NCBI GenBank assembly: GCA_946807835.1
Contig: OX327683.1
Location: 31,927,001-31,991,000 of the forward strand
Direction of reading: 5' to 3'
Source: Ailanthus altissimus
Lineage: Eukaryota > Streptophyta > Magnoliopsida > Sapindales > Simaroubaceae
DNA: 64,000 bases
Shown: positions 47,323 through 58,436 of the stretch, piece after piece
Position numbering within the stretch: position 1 is the first letter of the stretch
Layout of the letters: every line of letters begins with the position of its first letter
Translations under genes and position numbers: made by a program
Notes under the pieces: generated by a model
Databases searched by the model: none
Told to the model about the DNA's origin: nothing
What the model saw: only the letters and a program-made list of their open reading frames with translations

Positions 47323-49175
47323 GAAAGCCTTTTATGAAGATGAGAAAGAAGAATTTATGCTCAAGGAAGACTCAGCACCTAAGTTAATTGAAATTGAAAT
47401 AGAGACTAAGTGTAAATTTGATATGCCTCTAAATCAACATCTCAACAAGAAAACCCTTAATGGTAAATCAAGAACACCACTGAGTTCCTCTAAGTCAACC
47501 CAAAGTAAGATTATGACTCATGAGATAAAACTTAAAAAGTACCAGCTAGCCAAAGAAAGGCTAAGGAAAATGATTAACCCGTCAATTATGTATGCACAAG
47601 CAGATTTGGTTGCTCATACTTTTAATTCTACTTACACTCTTGAATTTGATGAGCCTAGAATATATGGTGAGGTTATAAAGAGTGAAAAATAGATATAAAA
47701 GGTAGGAGGCTATAGAAGAAGAGATTAGTTCTCTTAGAAAGAATAATACTTGGGAGTTTATGGAAAGACCTAAAAAAATTGTAGGGTACAAGTGGGTGTA
47801 CAAGATTAAGGAGGGGATGTCGATGGTAGAGTCTATAAGATTCAATGCTAGGCTAGTTGCACAAGATTTTTCTCAGAGATAAGGGGTATACTTTCATGAG
47901 ATTTTCTCTCCAGTCATCAAACACACATCTATTAGAATTTTGTTAGCCATATGGATTTACATCTAGAATAGATGGATATAAAAATATCTTTTCAGCATAG
48001 AGAGCTTGAATAGATTATTTACATAGCACAACCACAAGGGTTTATAGAGTCCGAGAAAGAGGAACATGCTTATTTACTGAAAAAGTCATTATATGGGTTA
48101 AAGCAATCGCCTAAATAGTGATATAAGAGATTTAATGAACTTATAATGACTTGTGAATTTAGCAGGAGTAAGTATGATATATGCATGTACTTTAAGAGAT
48201 TTAGTAGCGGGATAATGTATTTACTTATATATATAGATGACATGTTGATTGCATGTAGAGATATGGAAAAATACAGAAATTGAAGAAGCAGTTGAATGAT
48301 GAATTTGAAATAAAGGATTTGGGAATAACAAAGAGGATTTTGAGAATATATATTGTGAGGGAAAAAAGAGACGTTATCTTCTTGTTACAACAACGGTATA
48401 TACTCAAGATCCTAGAGAAGTTTGGCATGTCTAATGCAAAGGCTATTTTCACACCCTTTGTCATGCATTTCAAACTTTCAACAACACAATTGTTTATATC
48501 TGAAGAGGAGAAACTACAGATAAATAAAGTACCGTACGCAAGCGTTGTGGGGAGCATCATGTATACAATGGTTTACACAAAATTGGACATAACACAAGCT
48601 ATGAGTGTGATGAGTAGATATATGACGAATCCGAAAAAGGATCACTGCCTTGTAGTGAAGTGGATATTAAGATATCTCAAAAGAACGTTGGATCATGGAT
48701 TGGTGTATAAAAGGCTTAGAACAAGAATGAAATAGTAAAAGAGAATGTCAACTTAGATCATGCAGATAATCTAAATAATAGAAGATTTTTGACGAGTTAC
48801 GTATTCACGGTGATTGAGTGTAATATATGTTGGAGATCAGTTCTACAACATATGGTTACACTATCTACCACAGATGCAGAGTATATAACTGTGGTGAAGC
48901 TATTAAGGAGGGCGTGTGATTGAAAGACATATACGAAGAAGTAATGGCTACTGAAGATATTAACACCAGTATATATTGTAATAGTTAGAGTACTATACAA
49001 ATAAGCAAGCATTAAGTATTTCACAAGAGGTCTAAACATATTGATGTGCAGCTTTATTACATTTAAGAGATTATCCAAAATGGTGAGATTATTCTAACAA
49101 AGATTATGTCATTTAAAAATTCTACTGATATATTAATTAAGTTACTGCTTTCGGTTAAATTCGTTTTCGATAAAG
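47323..49175 (+). pseudogene. Copia reverse transcriptase and RNase H relic
   Basis: Starts with the linker after integrase, then EAIEEEISSLRKNNTWEF, VGYKWVYKIKEG, and the catalytic loop YIDDMLIACR at 48230-48259 (YVDD-type). The longest clean part, 48280-48735, includes LNDEFEIKDLGITKRILRIY and VVGSIMYTMVYTKLDITQAM. The RNase H part has STTDAEY at 48864-48884, then LKDIYEE and IDVQLYYI-like sequence. Many frameshifts and stops make it dead. Confidence 0.87.
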
Positions 49176-50860
49176 ACTTAATCAAAGTCACTACTATACG
49201 AGGATTACCGAAAATGCGAAAAATAAGAGATCTTTAATACTTCAAGAATGATTTTAAATTAAAGAGGAAATTTCTTTTTTTTTTTATAATTATTTTAATA
49301 TTATATTATATACTTAAAATTATTACTTCTACTTCAACCGATAATTATATTATTTTTATATATTTTAAATTTACTTTGTGTTTGTAGCTACTGATTACTT
49401 GATTTTTTTAACCTAATAAGAAAATGAAACGGTACATGCATACTTCAGATAAAACTCCTCTGTATTTCTCTACGGTACATACATATTCTTCTTCGAAATT
49501 TAATAAGATTAAAATCTCAATATGAATGTTATTTTATTAATCTAGTACTCTCTATATAAAAATTAATTAAAATATCTTTGTCAAGCACTTAAGTACTAGT
49601 TATTATCTAAGAAAATCAAGGTTCGTAGAAAAATCAAGAAATCTTGTCTTGTACGCCAAGTAGAATTCGTGAAATTTTTGTCAAATGATTACCGATCGAA
49701 TTAAACGTTGACTTTTCAACACATTGTCTACCGCGTCGAGGCGACAAATTGAATCCTACTCTTTGTCAACAAAAGGTGGAAAAAAAATACATATCCGTAT
49801 ATTAAAAATATTAAAAGGAAAAAGAAGGAACGCGACTTTTTTTCTTCTTGATTTAGTCCTACATATTGAATTATTCACGTTGCAAACATTTTTGTTTATA
49901 AATATCATTAATTATCTTGTAGCATAGTAGGGTAATCGATAATCTCATTCTCCGGTCATCGTTCAATAATTTCAAACTTACAGAATAACGATCTTACCGG
50001 TCATATTTTCTTCCACGATTGGCATTAGAGCCTGTCTAACGAGTCATTGAGTGACTAACCTTACGACTGCAAATCAAGATTAATTACGGTTCAATTATCA
50101 ATGAACAAATGAGCTAGTGACGCTATATATAGCTGATGGTTGAGACTCGTGTGTGGTCTGCCGTAATATATTTTTAAGAAATTTGAAGCCTTTCTTAATC
50201 TGAACTCTTGTCACCAATCGTATTTAATTTGCTCTAAAGAGTCGAGATCAACATAAAATCTTGTCCCAATATTTTCCAAGAACTTGCTGCAAAGAAAAAG
50301 TCAATGAACTGTGTTAATGCTGCCTAGCTAGACGTTGTCATTAGTTTTAAAGGGTTTTTTCCCCCAATTTTTCATGAAAGTTTTGTAGCTATTTGACATT
50401 TAATACACACACAAAGCCAAAAAGTTAATGCAGGGTTTACATATGTCAGCGCAGCGCAGTTCCTCCAACATTTTCCTCATTTCTTCGCGGAAGTCACTTC
50501 TTTTTTTCAAAGAAAGGGTTTTGCACGTATCTCTTCCTAATACTGGAAACCAGCGCAAATAAAAAAATTGGAAAAAAGGATTAGATGCACCCACTAGAAA
50601 GCATGAGTTTATTTCCTTTTAAAGAAAAATAAGAAAGAAAAAAAAAAGAGAGAGAGAGAACGAGTTTTTTTTTTTTTTTTACCCTTTTAACTTATTATTG
50701 TATATTAGTATTAATCGTATATAGGATATAATGCATGTCGACATCATCAGTGGAAACGTCTAAATCTAAACTAAGGTAAGAATTGTCTCTTTGTATGTTG
50801 TTAATTTCTCGGCCTCTTCCTTGAAGCCATTCTACATTTTCTCCTCACCTTTTTCAAATG
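49176..50860. other. Spacer upstream of the intact peptide gene
   Basis: No recognisable gene. A GATTGGCATTAGAGCCTG near 50018 is similar to a tRNA-iMet primer site but no LTR pair was found. GA-rich and T-rich runs lie near 50640-50680. Confidence 0.35.
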
Positions 50861-50867
50861 TATAAAG
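50861..50867 (+). promoter_or_regulatory. TATA box of the intact peptide gene
   Basis: TATAAAG in AATGTATAAAGAAC, 132 bases before ATG 50993. Confidence 0.5.
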
Positions 50868-50992
50868 AACTATCCTTCCGTCCTCTCGTCGCATTTTGAT
50901 TCATTCTCATATTCCTCCTCCAAGTCTCAACTAGAACCTGGTTTTGCAATCAATCCCTATACATTATTTTCCTCACTACTATCAAAAAGAAA

Positions 50993-51253
50993 ATGTGCTT
51001 TCACAGGAAAGCCATATTATCACTTCTTAATAGCATCAAAGTAGTTATCCTTGTGTTCTGCATTAATATTTTAATTGCCAATCGTCTCACAGCTGCAAGG
51101 CCTATATATGGCGTCGTCAACATCAAGCAAACGCATGGTGCCAGAGCCACTTTGGCCGTGTCGCTTCAAGGTCACACTCCGGTACCACCTGCTGGTCCTA
51201 GTCCCTGCACCTACATCCCCGTTAACGCCCCAGGGCACTGCAAACGATCTTGA
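50993..51253 (+). CDS. CTNIP/SCREW-like secreted peptide precursor, intact
   Basis: The 86-residue protein has a basic N-terminus (MCFHRK), a hydrophobic signal-like core (residues 16-29, IKVVILVFCINILIA) and ANRLTAAR around the likely cleavage site, then a variable middle. The end is TPVPPAGPSPCTYIPVNAPG followed by HCKRS, with Cys72 and Cys83. The two C-terminal cysteines and the CTYIP core resemble CTNIP/SCREW phytocytokines, secreted immune and drought-signalling peptides perceived by HSL3/NUT. That family name is from memory, whereas the relation to 15679 and 34046 is visible directly. ATG 50993 is the first in frame and gives the signal peptide. No intron is needed. Repeats of its 3' flank lie immediately downstream. 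A generic Cys-containing secreted peptide is the alternative. Confidence 0.72.
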   Translation: MCFHRKAILSLLNSIKVVILVFCINILIANRLTAARPIYGVVNIKQTHGARATLAVSLQGHTPVPPAGPSPCTYIPVNAPGHCKRS

Positions 51254-51280
51254 TTCAACTTCCACATGCTCGCTTTTGTA

Positions 51281-52652
51281 TAAAAATATTAGACAAAGTA
51301 CCCGTTGTTCATATTTTACATGTCATGGATCCTTCCTCTTTTTCCCTCCCTTTTTAGGAGTTTTAACCTCAATTGTGTATATATAATGTCCATCTCTTAA
51401 AGTGTTATTTATTTATTTTGATTCTGATGAATTGAGGACTTAATTACCCGAGTTTTATAATTTATTTGCTTGGTTTCAGATATGAATCCACTATATCACG
51501 CTGACAACGAATATTGATTAAAATAATATGTTTAAATTCGCATGCATCATCGTGAACCACCAAAGTCTCGCTCAAAGTTAATGGTAAGATTGTTGGAAGT
51601 TAGTTGTGATTGGTATCTGATTTATGCGATAATAGTTAAATGTAATGATATGTTATCGTATTAAATAATATAAGATTTAAATTTAAATTATTATTTGTAT
51701 AATAATTATTAATGTATTTTTATAATTAATTATTAAAATTAATCATAATTCAACTTTTATCTAAAACAATCAAAATATAAATCTTAACTAATTTTTTTAA
51801 ACCTATCAAATTAAACTTAAATTAAATTAAAGGTAAGTAAAGCGTTGAATTTACCAATTAAAAGTAATTTAGAGTTTTAATTTATTTTTTAATATTTTAT
51901 TAAATTTATTAACCTCTTAATTAATCATTTAATATAAATTATTGACATAGACTCTAATCTCATAAAAATATTAGACAAAGTACCGTTGTTCATATTTTAC
52001 ATGTCATGGATCCTTCCTCTTTTTCCCTCCCTTTTTAGGAGTTTTAACCTCAATTGTGTATATATAATGTCCATCTCTTAAAGTGTTATTTATTTATTTA
52101 TTTTGATTCTGATGAATTGAGGACTTAATTAGCCGAGTTTTATTATTTATTTGCATGGTTTCATATATGATTCCACTAGATCACGCTGACAACGAATATT
52201 GATTAAAATAAAATGTTTAAATTCGCATGCATCCTCGTGAACCACCAAAGTCTTGCTCGAAGTTAATGGTAAGTTTGTTGGAAGTTAGCTGTGATTGATA
52301 TATATGATGTATGCAATAATAGTTAAACGAAATTATATGTTATCGTAATATAGGATTTAAATTTAAATTTAAATTATCATTTGCACAATAATTATTAGTC
52401 TATTTTTTATAATTAATTATTAAAATTAATCATAATTCAACTTTTATTTAAAAAAATTAAAATATAAATCTTAACTAATATTTTTAAACCTGTTAAATTA
52501 AACTTAAATTAAATCAAAGGTAAGTAAAGTGTTGAATTTATCAATTAAAAGTAATTTAGAGTTTCAATTTATTTCTTAATATTTCATTGAATTTATTAAC
52601 TTTTTAATTGATCATTTAATACAAATTATTGGCATAAACTCTAATCTCATAA
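51281..52652 (+). repeat. Tandem duplication of about 0.68 kb
   Basis: Unit 1 (51281-51962) and unit 2 (51963-52652) both begin TAAAAATATTAGACAAAGTA and both contain GTTCATATTTTACATGTCAT and GAATTGAGGACTTAATTA. Each unit joins the 3' flank of the peptide gene to the end of the gypsy LTR, so the duplication happened after that LTR had inserted. Confidence 0.85.
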
Positions 52653-53581
52653 CAAGCCCTTGTCGATGATCAAGTAACTATACTACGCATTTTAATAATT
52701 ACCTATATATCTATGATAATTTAAATATTATGTAGTTCAATAAGAACGGGTTTAAATAATATCATACATGCTATCTATGTATATTTCTATCTTACATAGA
52801 ACTCATAGTTGTTATCTTATGATCATACATCAATCTATTCTAAGCTAAACACATAAATTCATTTTTAAGTTCATCACGGTTCCTCAATCATTCAAAATAT
52901 TGGTCATATATAATAAAAACTTTAAACACTAAATAGAATAAATCAATTGTATGTATTAAATTTATAAACTAAGAGTCAATAAAATTCAACTACATATTAA
53001 GTGCAAAAGTCTAACTCTAGAAATAAAAATTTAAGTCATAGTAAAATAAAGAGTTCTAGAGTTTATCAAAAATAACATCATGAAAATCATAGAAAACTAA
53101 AAAAATAAAGAGTTGAATAGATAAAATAAATTTTTATACAGTCTTCAACTTTCTAGTCTTTTTTATCCTCTAAAAATTACTCTTTCTTTATCTTCTTTCT
53201 CTCTCTTCTTCTCTCTCCTCTTGATTATTTGATATAGAGTTTTTGACATTTTATTCACTGGTTTATGCTTTTAAATTAAGGTAAAACATCAAATACAAGT
53301 TAGATTAGAATTTACTGTTCATACAATTACTGTTTTGGCCTTCTACACACATTGTCTTGAGCGCCGCGGCACTGGGCACTGTAGCAAAAATACTGTAGTA
53401 TGGTACTATAGCAAATTTGATATTTTTGCCTTTTTTTTTATATTTTTGTCCCCACTTGCTCCATTAACCTCAAACTTATAAAATAATAATAAAGTACATA
53501 AAAGATCAAATAATATTAATTTAAACAAACAAATATTAAGTTTGAAAAATAAAAATATTAGACGTAATTAATCCCTATCTA
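52309..53581 (-). repeat. LTR of the gypsy relic
   Basis: Starts TGTATGCAATAATAGTTAAA, matching the stub TGTATGTAATAATAATTAAG at 58109. A short GC-rich block GAGCGCCGCGGCACTGGGCA lies at 53361-53380, and the right end is followed by a purine tract on the minus strand (AAGTTTGGGGGTATT). The left part is included in the tandem duplication. Confidence 0.7.
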
Positions 53582-54060
53582 ATACCCCCAAACTTAAAAC
53601 TTTACTCGTCATTGAGAAAAATAAAAACCAAAAACTCACAATTATTTCTGACTCTAAATAATAATAAAAAAACTCAAAACTAAAGACAATCCTAGGTTGA
53701 TTAGATGATCAAAATTATTATCTCAAAGGTGTTGAAGTGGCACAAGTCGTTTCAGAAATTAATAAATAACTTTCAAGAATTCAAAATATTATTCAACAAG
53801 CTCTTCATTTACCCTTATAATCAATCACTTGTGTGTGTATACAATAAACAAATAATTAGTCAAATGAAACATAAATTTACTCAATAGCTTTAAGATAGTA
53901 CAAAAAAAATGATATTTCGACATATTTCAATTTATAATAACATTATCATAAGTTTATTTTTCATACTACTCTCTATTAATGTAGAAAGACATATTTTTAG
54001 GGATCTATTTAGGATTTTAATTAGCTTGTAACATAATGTTATGGTCAAGGTGGAATATAA

Positions 54061-54097
<37 letters not shown>

Positions 54098-55484
54098 GAA
54101 GTTCAAATCACACAATAAACACTTAGACTTTACTTAGAAACCTTTTGGTCTTCTTCTCCTTAATTTATCTTATTCCCCAAAATTATAATATTTCTATCTT
54201 TCTTTTAATCATTATTTGTCAAAGAATTTCTTCTTTTTCTTAAACTCGAGGTATAAAAAATTTAAGGGACTCTTTTTTTTTTTAAAATGGATACCCCTAA
54301 ACTTAGATTAATAAGTACCTTCAAGACTTACTTGCTTTCCACTTCAGTACCATTTTCTCACACAACCGCAACCTCAATCGTTTTAAGAATATTTCTAAGT
54401 AAACTTACGGTTTATGATGTTATGGGTATATTTGGATAAATAAGCTTAAAGTCTTAAGGCTTATAATGTGGTTAAACAGAAGGAAAAAAAAGGGTATTTA
54501 AGCTCAAAATGGGTAACTATAGATAAAAATACATTTAAGGTAGGTTAGAAAGGCTCAATCGGTCTAAAGATGGACTAATGTCTTTTCTATATTCATTTAT
54601 TTTCTAGGATTTCGCTTCAAGTGGTAATCAAGCAAGTTCTAGAATGGCGATCTTCGAGACTGTGGTATACTACTTAAGCATAAAGTATCTCTAAACAAAA
54701 AAATCAACTAATACAAGTTATCTCAATGTGCTCATGAATAATGATCAATAACAAGGTCGAACTCAATGCAAGATTCATGATATAAGAGTTATCTCAAGCG
54801 TCTATTGTTTCCTAAGAACTTGTAAAAAAAATTCAACCAATATTCTATTTCTTATCATGAACTAATGATCATCATCTCAAAACTAACAATTAAAAAAAAA
54901 ATTTAACACACAAGATGACCAATAAACTCATGTAGTATAATAAATACAAGTTATGTATTTCTCACTCCCAACCTTAAATTAGATATTGTCCCTAATATTG
55001 AAAAATAAAGAATAGAGAGTAAGACACTTTCCCGATAAGTGAAGTTAAGTAATGTAGTGTTGTGTTTTGATGAATGTGATTGCAGTTTCGTTTGCTCCCA
55101 ATGCTTGCAAATACTTGTGCTACTTCATTGAATGTTTGACTTGCTATTTTATTCCTAATAAGAAAATATAATAAAGTAACTAAACTGAAACTAAACAAAT
55201 ATAAAAATAAAAATTACTTGGGTTACCTCCTAATAAGGGCTTGATTTAACGTCGTTGGCTTAATAGGGCTTCTTCCATTCTTATGGTTAATCAAAGGTGA
55301 TGGTAGAAGTATCTTTGTATGTGATCTTGCTGGCTTTCCTTTCTTTCGACTTCTAAATCTTTACAATAATGTTTTGGGCAACAGCTTTCGCCTTATTCTC
55401 CTTATGTTTCTCTAGAAAAACTTTAATCTTAAACTGGGAAAGTAGTTCACTTATGCCATTCTCTATAATCCTTTCTTCAAAGTG
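53582..55484. other. Non-coding spacer of the gypsy relic
   Basis: AT-rich, with a (TA)n run at 54062-54093. No reverse transcriptase or integrase motif was found on the minus strand, where an autonomous element would have them. Confidence 0.5.
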
Positions 55485-55910
55485 CTACTTCTTATTCTTT
55501 TTTCTTTTTCTCCTATGCTTCAACACCTTCTTTCGAATGTGAAGATCCAATGTCTTTATGTCTTTGAGCTGCTTGGCATTTAGGCGCACTACATTAATAC
55601 TATAATAATCTTCACTCTCACATGATAACTTGATCTCTTTGAAGACTTTAAATGTCACAGTGTCATCTTGCACTCTCATGGACAACTCTCATTTTTGAAC
55701 ATCAATGATCGTTCATCCAGTGGCTAGGAAAAGTCTTCTAAGGATGGTAAGGAACTTCTTATTTTCTTCCAAATCCAAGACGATGGAATCAACAGGAAAG
55801 ATGAACTTGTCCACCTTGAATAATATGTCCTCTATAACTCCTTTCGAGTAGGCGAGAAATCCATCAGCAATCATAAGTGTGACATTAATAAGCTTTACTT
55901 GTCTCAAACC
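55485..55910 (-). pseudogene. Gypsy aspartic protease region
   Basis: The minus strand reads MIADGFLAYSKGVIEDILFK, VDKFIFPVDSIVLDLEE and then LTILRRLFLATG, the typical end of plant gypsy protease (LADRS..P.GIVEDVLVKVDKFIFPVDF.VLDMEED..ILGRPFLATG). It is followed by MRVQDDTVTFKVFK. Frameshifted between the parts. Confidence 0.8.
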
Positions 55911-56399
55911 TAATTTATTGTAGACGAAGAGAAGAGTGAGATTAATACTCGCTCTAAGATCACATAGAACTTTTTTAAGGTTATGATTACCAATGGAGCA
56001 CAGGATAGTAAAGTTCTCAAGATCTTTAAGCTTAAGAGGTAGCTTCTTCTAAAGAATAACGTTACACTCCTCTACCAACGCTACGGTATTATAGTCCTCT
56101 AGTTTTGTCCTATTTGAAGTGAATTTGGGTCTTTCCGGTTCAAGTAAGACCATCATTCCTGACCTTCGAAATGATATTCTTCATGAACTTAATGTAGCTA
56201 GGCAATTATTCAAGTGCACCTATAAAAAGAAGATTAATTTGTAATTTTTTAAAAAATTTAAAAAATTTAGAAAACTGCTTATCTAGCTTTCTTTTTTTTG
56301 GTAGCTTATAAGAGAATGGTGGAGATGAAATGTAAAGCTAATTATGCACGTTATTACTGGTATTCTTTGCTGAATTTTCATTTTTCTGCACTTCAAAAT

Positions 56400-57870
56400 G
56401 TTGATGCACTTGAATATTAGTGTCTATACTTTTCTTTGCTGAAATTTCTATATTTTTCTACGTTTCTGCACTATTTTCTAGATTGGTTTGTTACAGATTT
56501 TCTCTTTCAATACTTGATTTATGCCTCTGTAACCTTTAAGAAAAATGTATAGGTAGTCTATAAGGTTGCACTTAATCTTGCCGTACTACCTTCTCATTCT
56601 CCTTCATGCTTGATGATGGTGGTTTGGATATATTGTCATGTAATACCTTACCATTTCTTAAGGAGACAGCTTGACATTGCTTTACATTTCCTTGTGGGTT
56701 AGCTTTAGTGTCACTTGGTCGAGCTCCTTGAGGTCACTTGTTAATTACAACAGCTTATTGTCTTATTTGAACCTCTAAATTTTTCAAGGTTGCTGAATGA
56801 TTCTGCATGATGACGTCATTTGACTTTATGTAGTATATAAACATGTCTTTCAATGACAACTTCTTCTCTTGCGGTGGTTGAAATCCTAGGAAATTCAATG
56901 GCCTAGACGACTCTCCTTAGTTGTTATATCAAGAGAAGATTGGATGATCTCTCTATCCCAGATTGTAGAAATTTGATTATGAGTTATATTGTTGCCAGTT
57001 GCAATTTCCCATATAATTTGCTGACTCCATGCATTACCCATTAATGTAGTTATCACCACAAAATTCATAAGTTACTTGTTGTGTTTTGATGACATTCAAT
57101 GCATCAGATTTCTTGGATAACATACTAATTTACACTACCAATGCGTTGAATGCATCAATCTTATGCACATTGGCGACTCTCTTAGGTGTAACCCTTTTAG
57201 GTGACCATTGGTAATTATTTTATGCCGTCTCCCCTAATAGATCATAAGCTTCATTTGTAGACATATTCATTAAACCTCCTCCAGCTGCGGCATCTATAAT
57301 AGTCTTCAAATGACCTAATAGTGCATTGTAAAACGTTTGGACTAATAGCCATTTAGGGACTCTATAGTGAGGACATTTCCTCAACATGTCCTTGAAGCAC
57401 TTCTATGCTTCATATAATAACTCGCCATCAATCTAACTAAATGAGGTGATGTCATTCATTATCTTTATTATCTTTGTTGGTGGAAAGAATTTTGTTAGAA
57501 ACTTTTGCGCTAGGATCTGGATAGCAATGACATAAACCAACTCTTATTTTTGTCTCTCAAGTAGTTAGAGAACAATCTAAGTCAAATGGCATCGTCTGAG
57601 ACTCTGTTGTACTTAAAGTATCAGAAATCTCCAAGAAATTCATGATATGTATATTAGGATCATCATTGGGAGTTTTGCTAAACTGTACAGACTCTTTCAG
57701 CATTTAAATAATACTCGAGTTCATCTTAAAATTATTGGCGTTAATAATTGGTCGTCGAATTTTAGATTGAACACCATCTACAGTAGGGACTGCATAGTCT
57801 TGCATTGCTCTCTATGGTATCAAAAACTCAACACTAGATTGTTGATGTGATCATTGTTCTTTTCCATGTT
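56400..57870 (-). pseudogene. Gypsy gag
   Basis: The minus strand carries FLTKFFPPTKIIKIMNDITS, DGELLYEA, KDMLRKCPH, WLLVQTFYNALL, IIDAAAGGGLMNMSTNEAYDLL, NNYQWSPKR, and downstream VTYEFCGDN, HSATLKNLEVQIRQ and VSLRNGKVL. This is the standard gag order of plant Athila/Tat-type elements. Several stops interrupt it. Confidence 0.82.
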
Positions 57871-58082
57871 TATAAATAGATGTTGTTTACGTCAAAGTCT
57901 ATACAATGTTCTTTTGATCTGAGGATCAAAAGAAGTCAAGTCAATACTCTTCGCCCTTTTCATTAATTGTCAAAGCAAAATAAAAATAAAATCAAAGTAA
58001 AAAGAAGAAAATAAAATAAATCTAAATTAAAAGTAATATAGTTTTGGTATTAGCATTGATCTAAAGAATAGAAAAATTAATC

Positions 58083-58105
58083 CTCAATAACGGCACTAAA
58101 AACTT
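58083..58105 (-). promoter_or_regulatory. Primer-binding site of the gypsy relic
   Basis: The minus strand reads TTTTTAGTGCCGTTATTGAG, a decayed form of TTTTTGGCGCCGTTGCCGGG used by Athila/Tat-type elements. Confidence 0.6.
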
Positions 58106-58186
58106 AATGTATGTAATAATAATTAAGCGCAAGTACACACTATCTTATCAAGTAATATAAAATTTAAGTCTAAGTTATTGTTCCTG

Positions 58187-58369
58187 TTAGAGTGTGTGGG
58201 GCCCACCAACGCTTTGGTACCCAACCAGTGGCTGACACCTCAGCACCTACTGGCGCCCCAGCACACAATCCGCAGGTAACCTGCACCCCCAAGGAATCGA
58301 ACCCCCGCCCCCATCTCCATGGAGGCCTTATAGGCCTTTAGAGGTTCGTCCTTGTACCCATTGAGCTGG
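58187..58369 (-). mobile_element. tRNA-derived SINE-like element
   Basis: On the minus strand the head reads GGCCAGCTCAATGGGTACAA (A-box-like) and then GGGTTCGATTCCTTGGG (B box GGTTCGATTCC), followed by a GC-rich body ending ..CACACACTCTAACA. This is a pol III promoter layout of a plant SINE. No A/T tail or target duplication is clear. Confidence 0.55.
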
Positions 58370-58432
58370 CCAGCTCAGTGGGTACAAGGACGAACCTCTA
58401 AAGGCCTATAAGGCCTCCATGGAGATGGGGGC
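58307..58432. repeat. 126-bp near-perfect palindrome
   Basis: Two 63-base arms meet at TGG|CCA (58369/58370) with one mismatch (A/G nine bases from the centre) and no spacer. The left arm is the SINE head and the right arm is an inverted second copy of it, cut off at GGGGGC just before LTR family B. Confidence 0.95.
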
Positions 58433-58436
58433 CCCT

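Larger units (their letters stand above)
44888..49175 (+). mobile_element. Copia pol relic interrupted by a family B solo LTR
   Basis: Integrase end (44888-45045) and reverse transcriptase-RNase H (47323-49175) lie on the + strand either side of the solo LTR 45046-47322 and join in the expected order. No LTRs of this relic were found nearby. Confidence 0.8.
52309..58186 (-). mobile_element. Gag-protease-only Ty3/gypsy relic (Athila/Tat-like)
   Basis: On the minus strand: a primer site at 58083-58105, gag, protease, and then a spacer straight to a purine tract and the LTR at 52309-53581. Reverse transcriptase and integrase are absent. The spacer holds GGGTTACCTCCTAATAAGGG (near 55219) and AACGTCGTTGGCTT, common in non-autonomous plant gypsy elements. 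Its other LTR is cut after about 75 bp by the SINE at 58187. Confidence 0.75.

Noticed and set aside
49990..50040. Primer-site-like GGCATTAGAGCC
   Set aside because: Two mismatches to the iMet site and no LTR end or partner nearby.
58187..58370. Possible tRNA gene on the minus strand
   Set aside because: A- and B-box-like motifs are present, but the distance and sequence do not fold into a tRNA. A SINE head explains them better.
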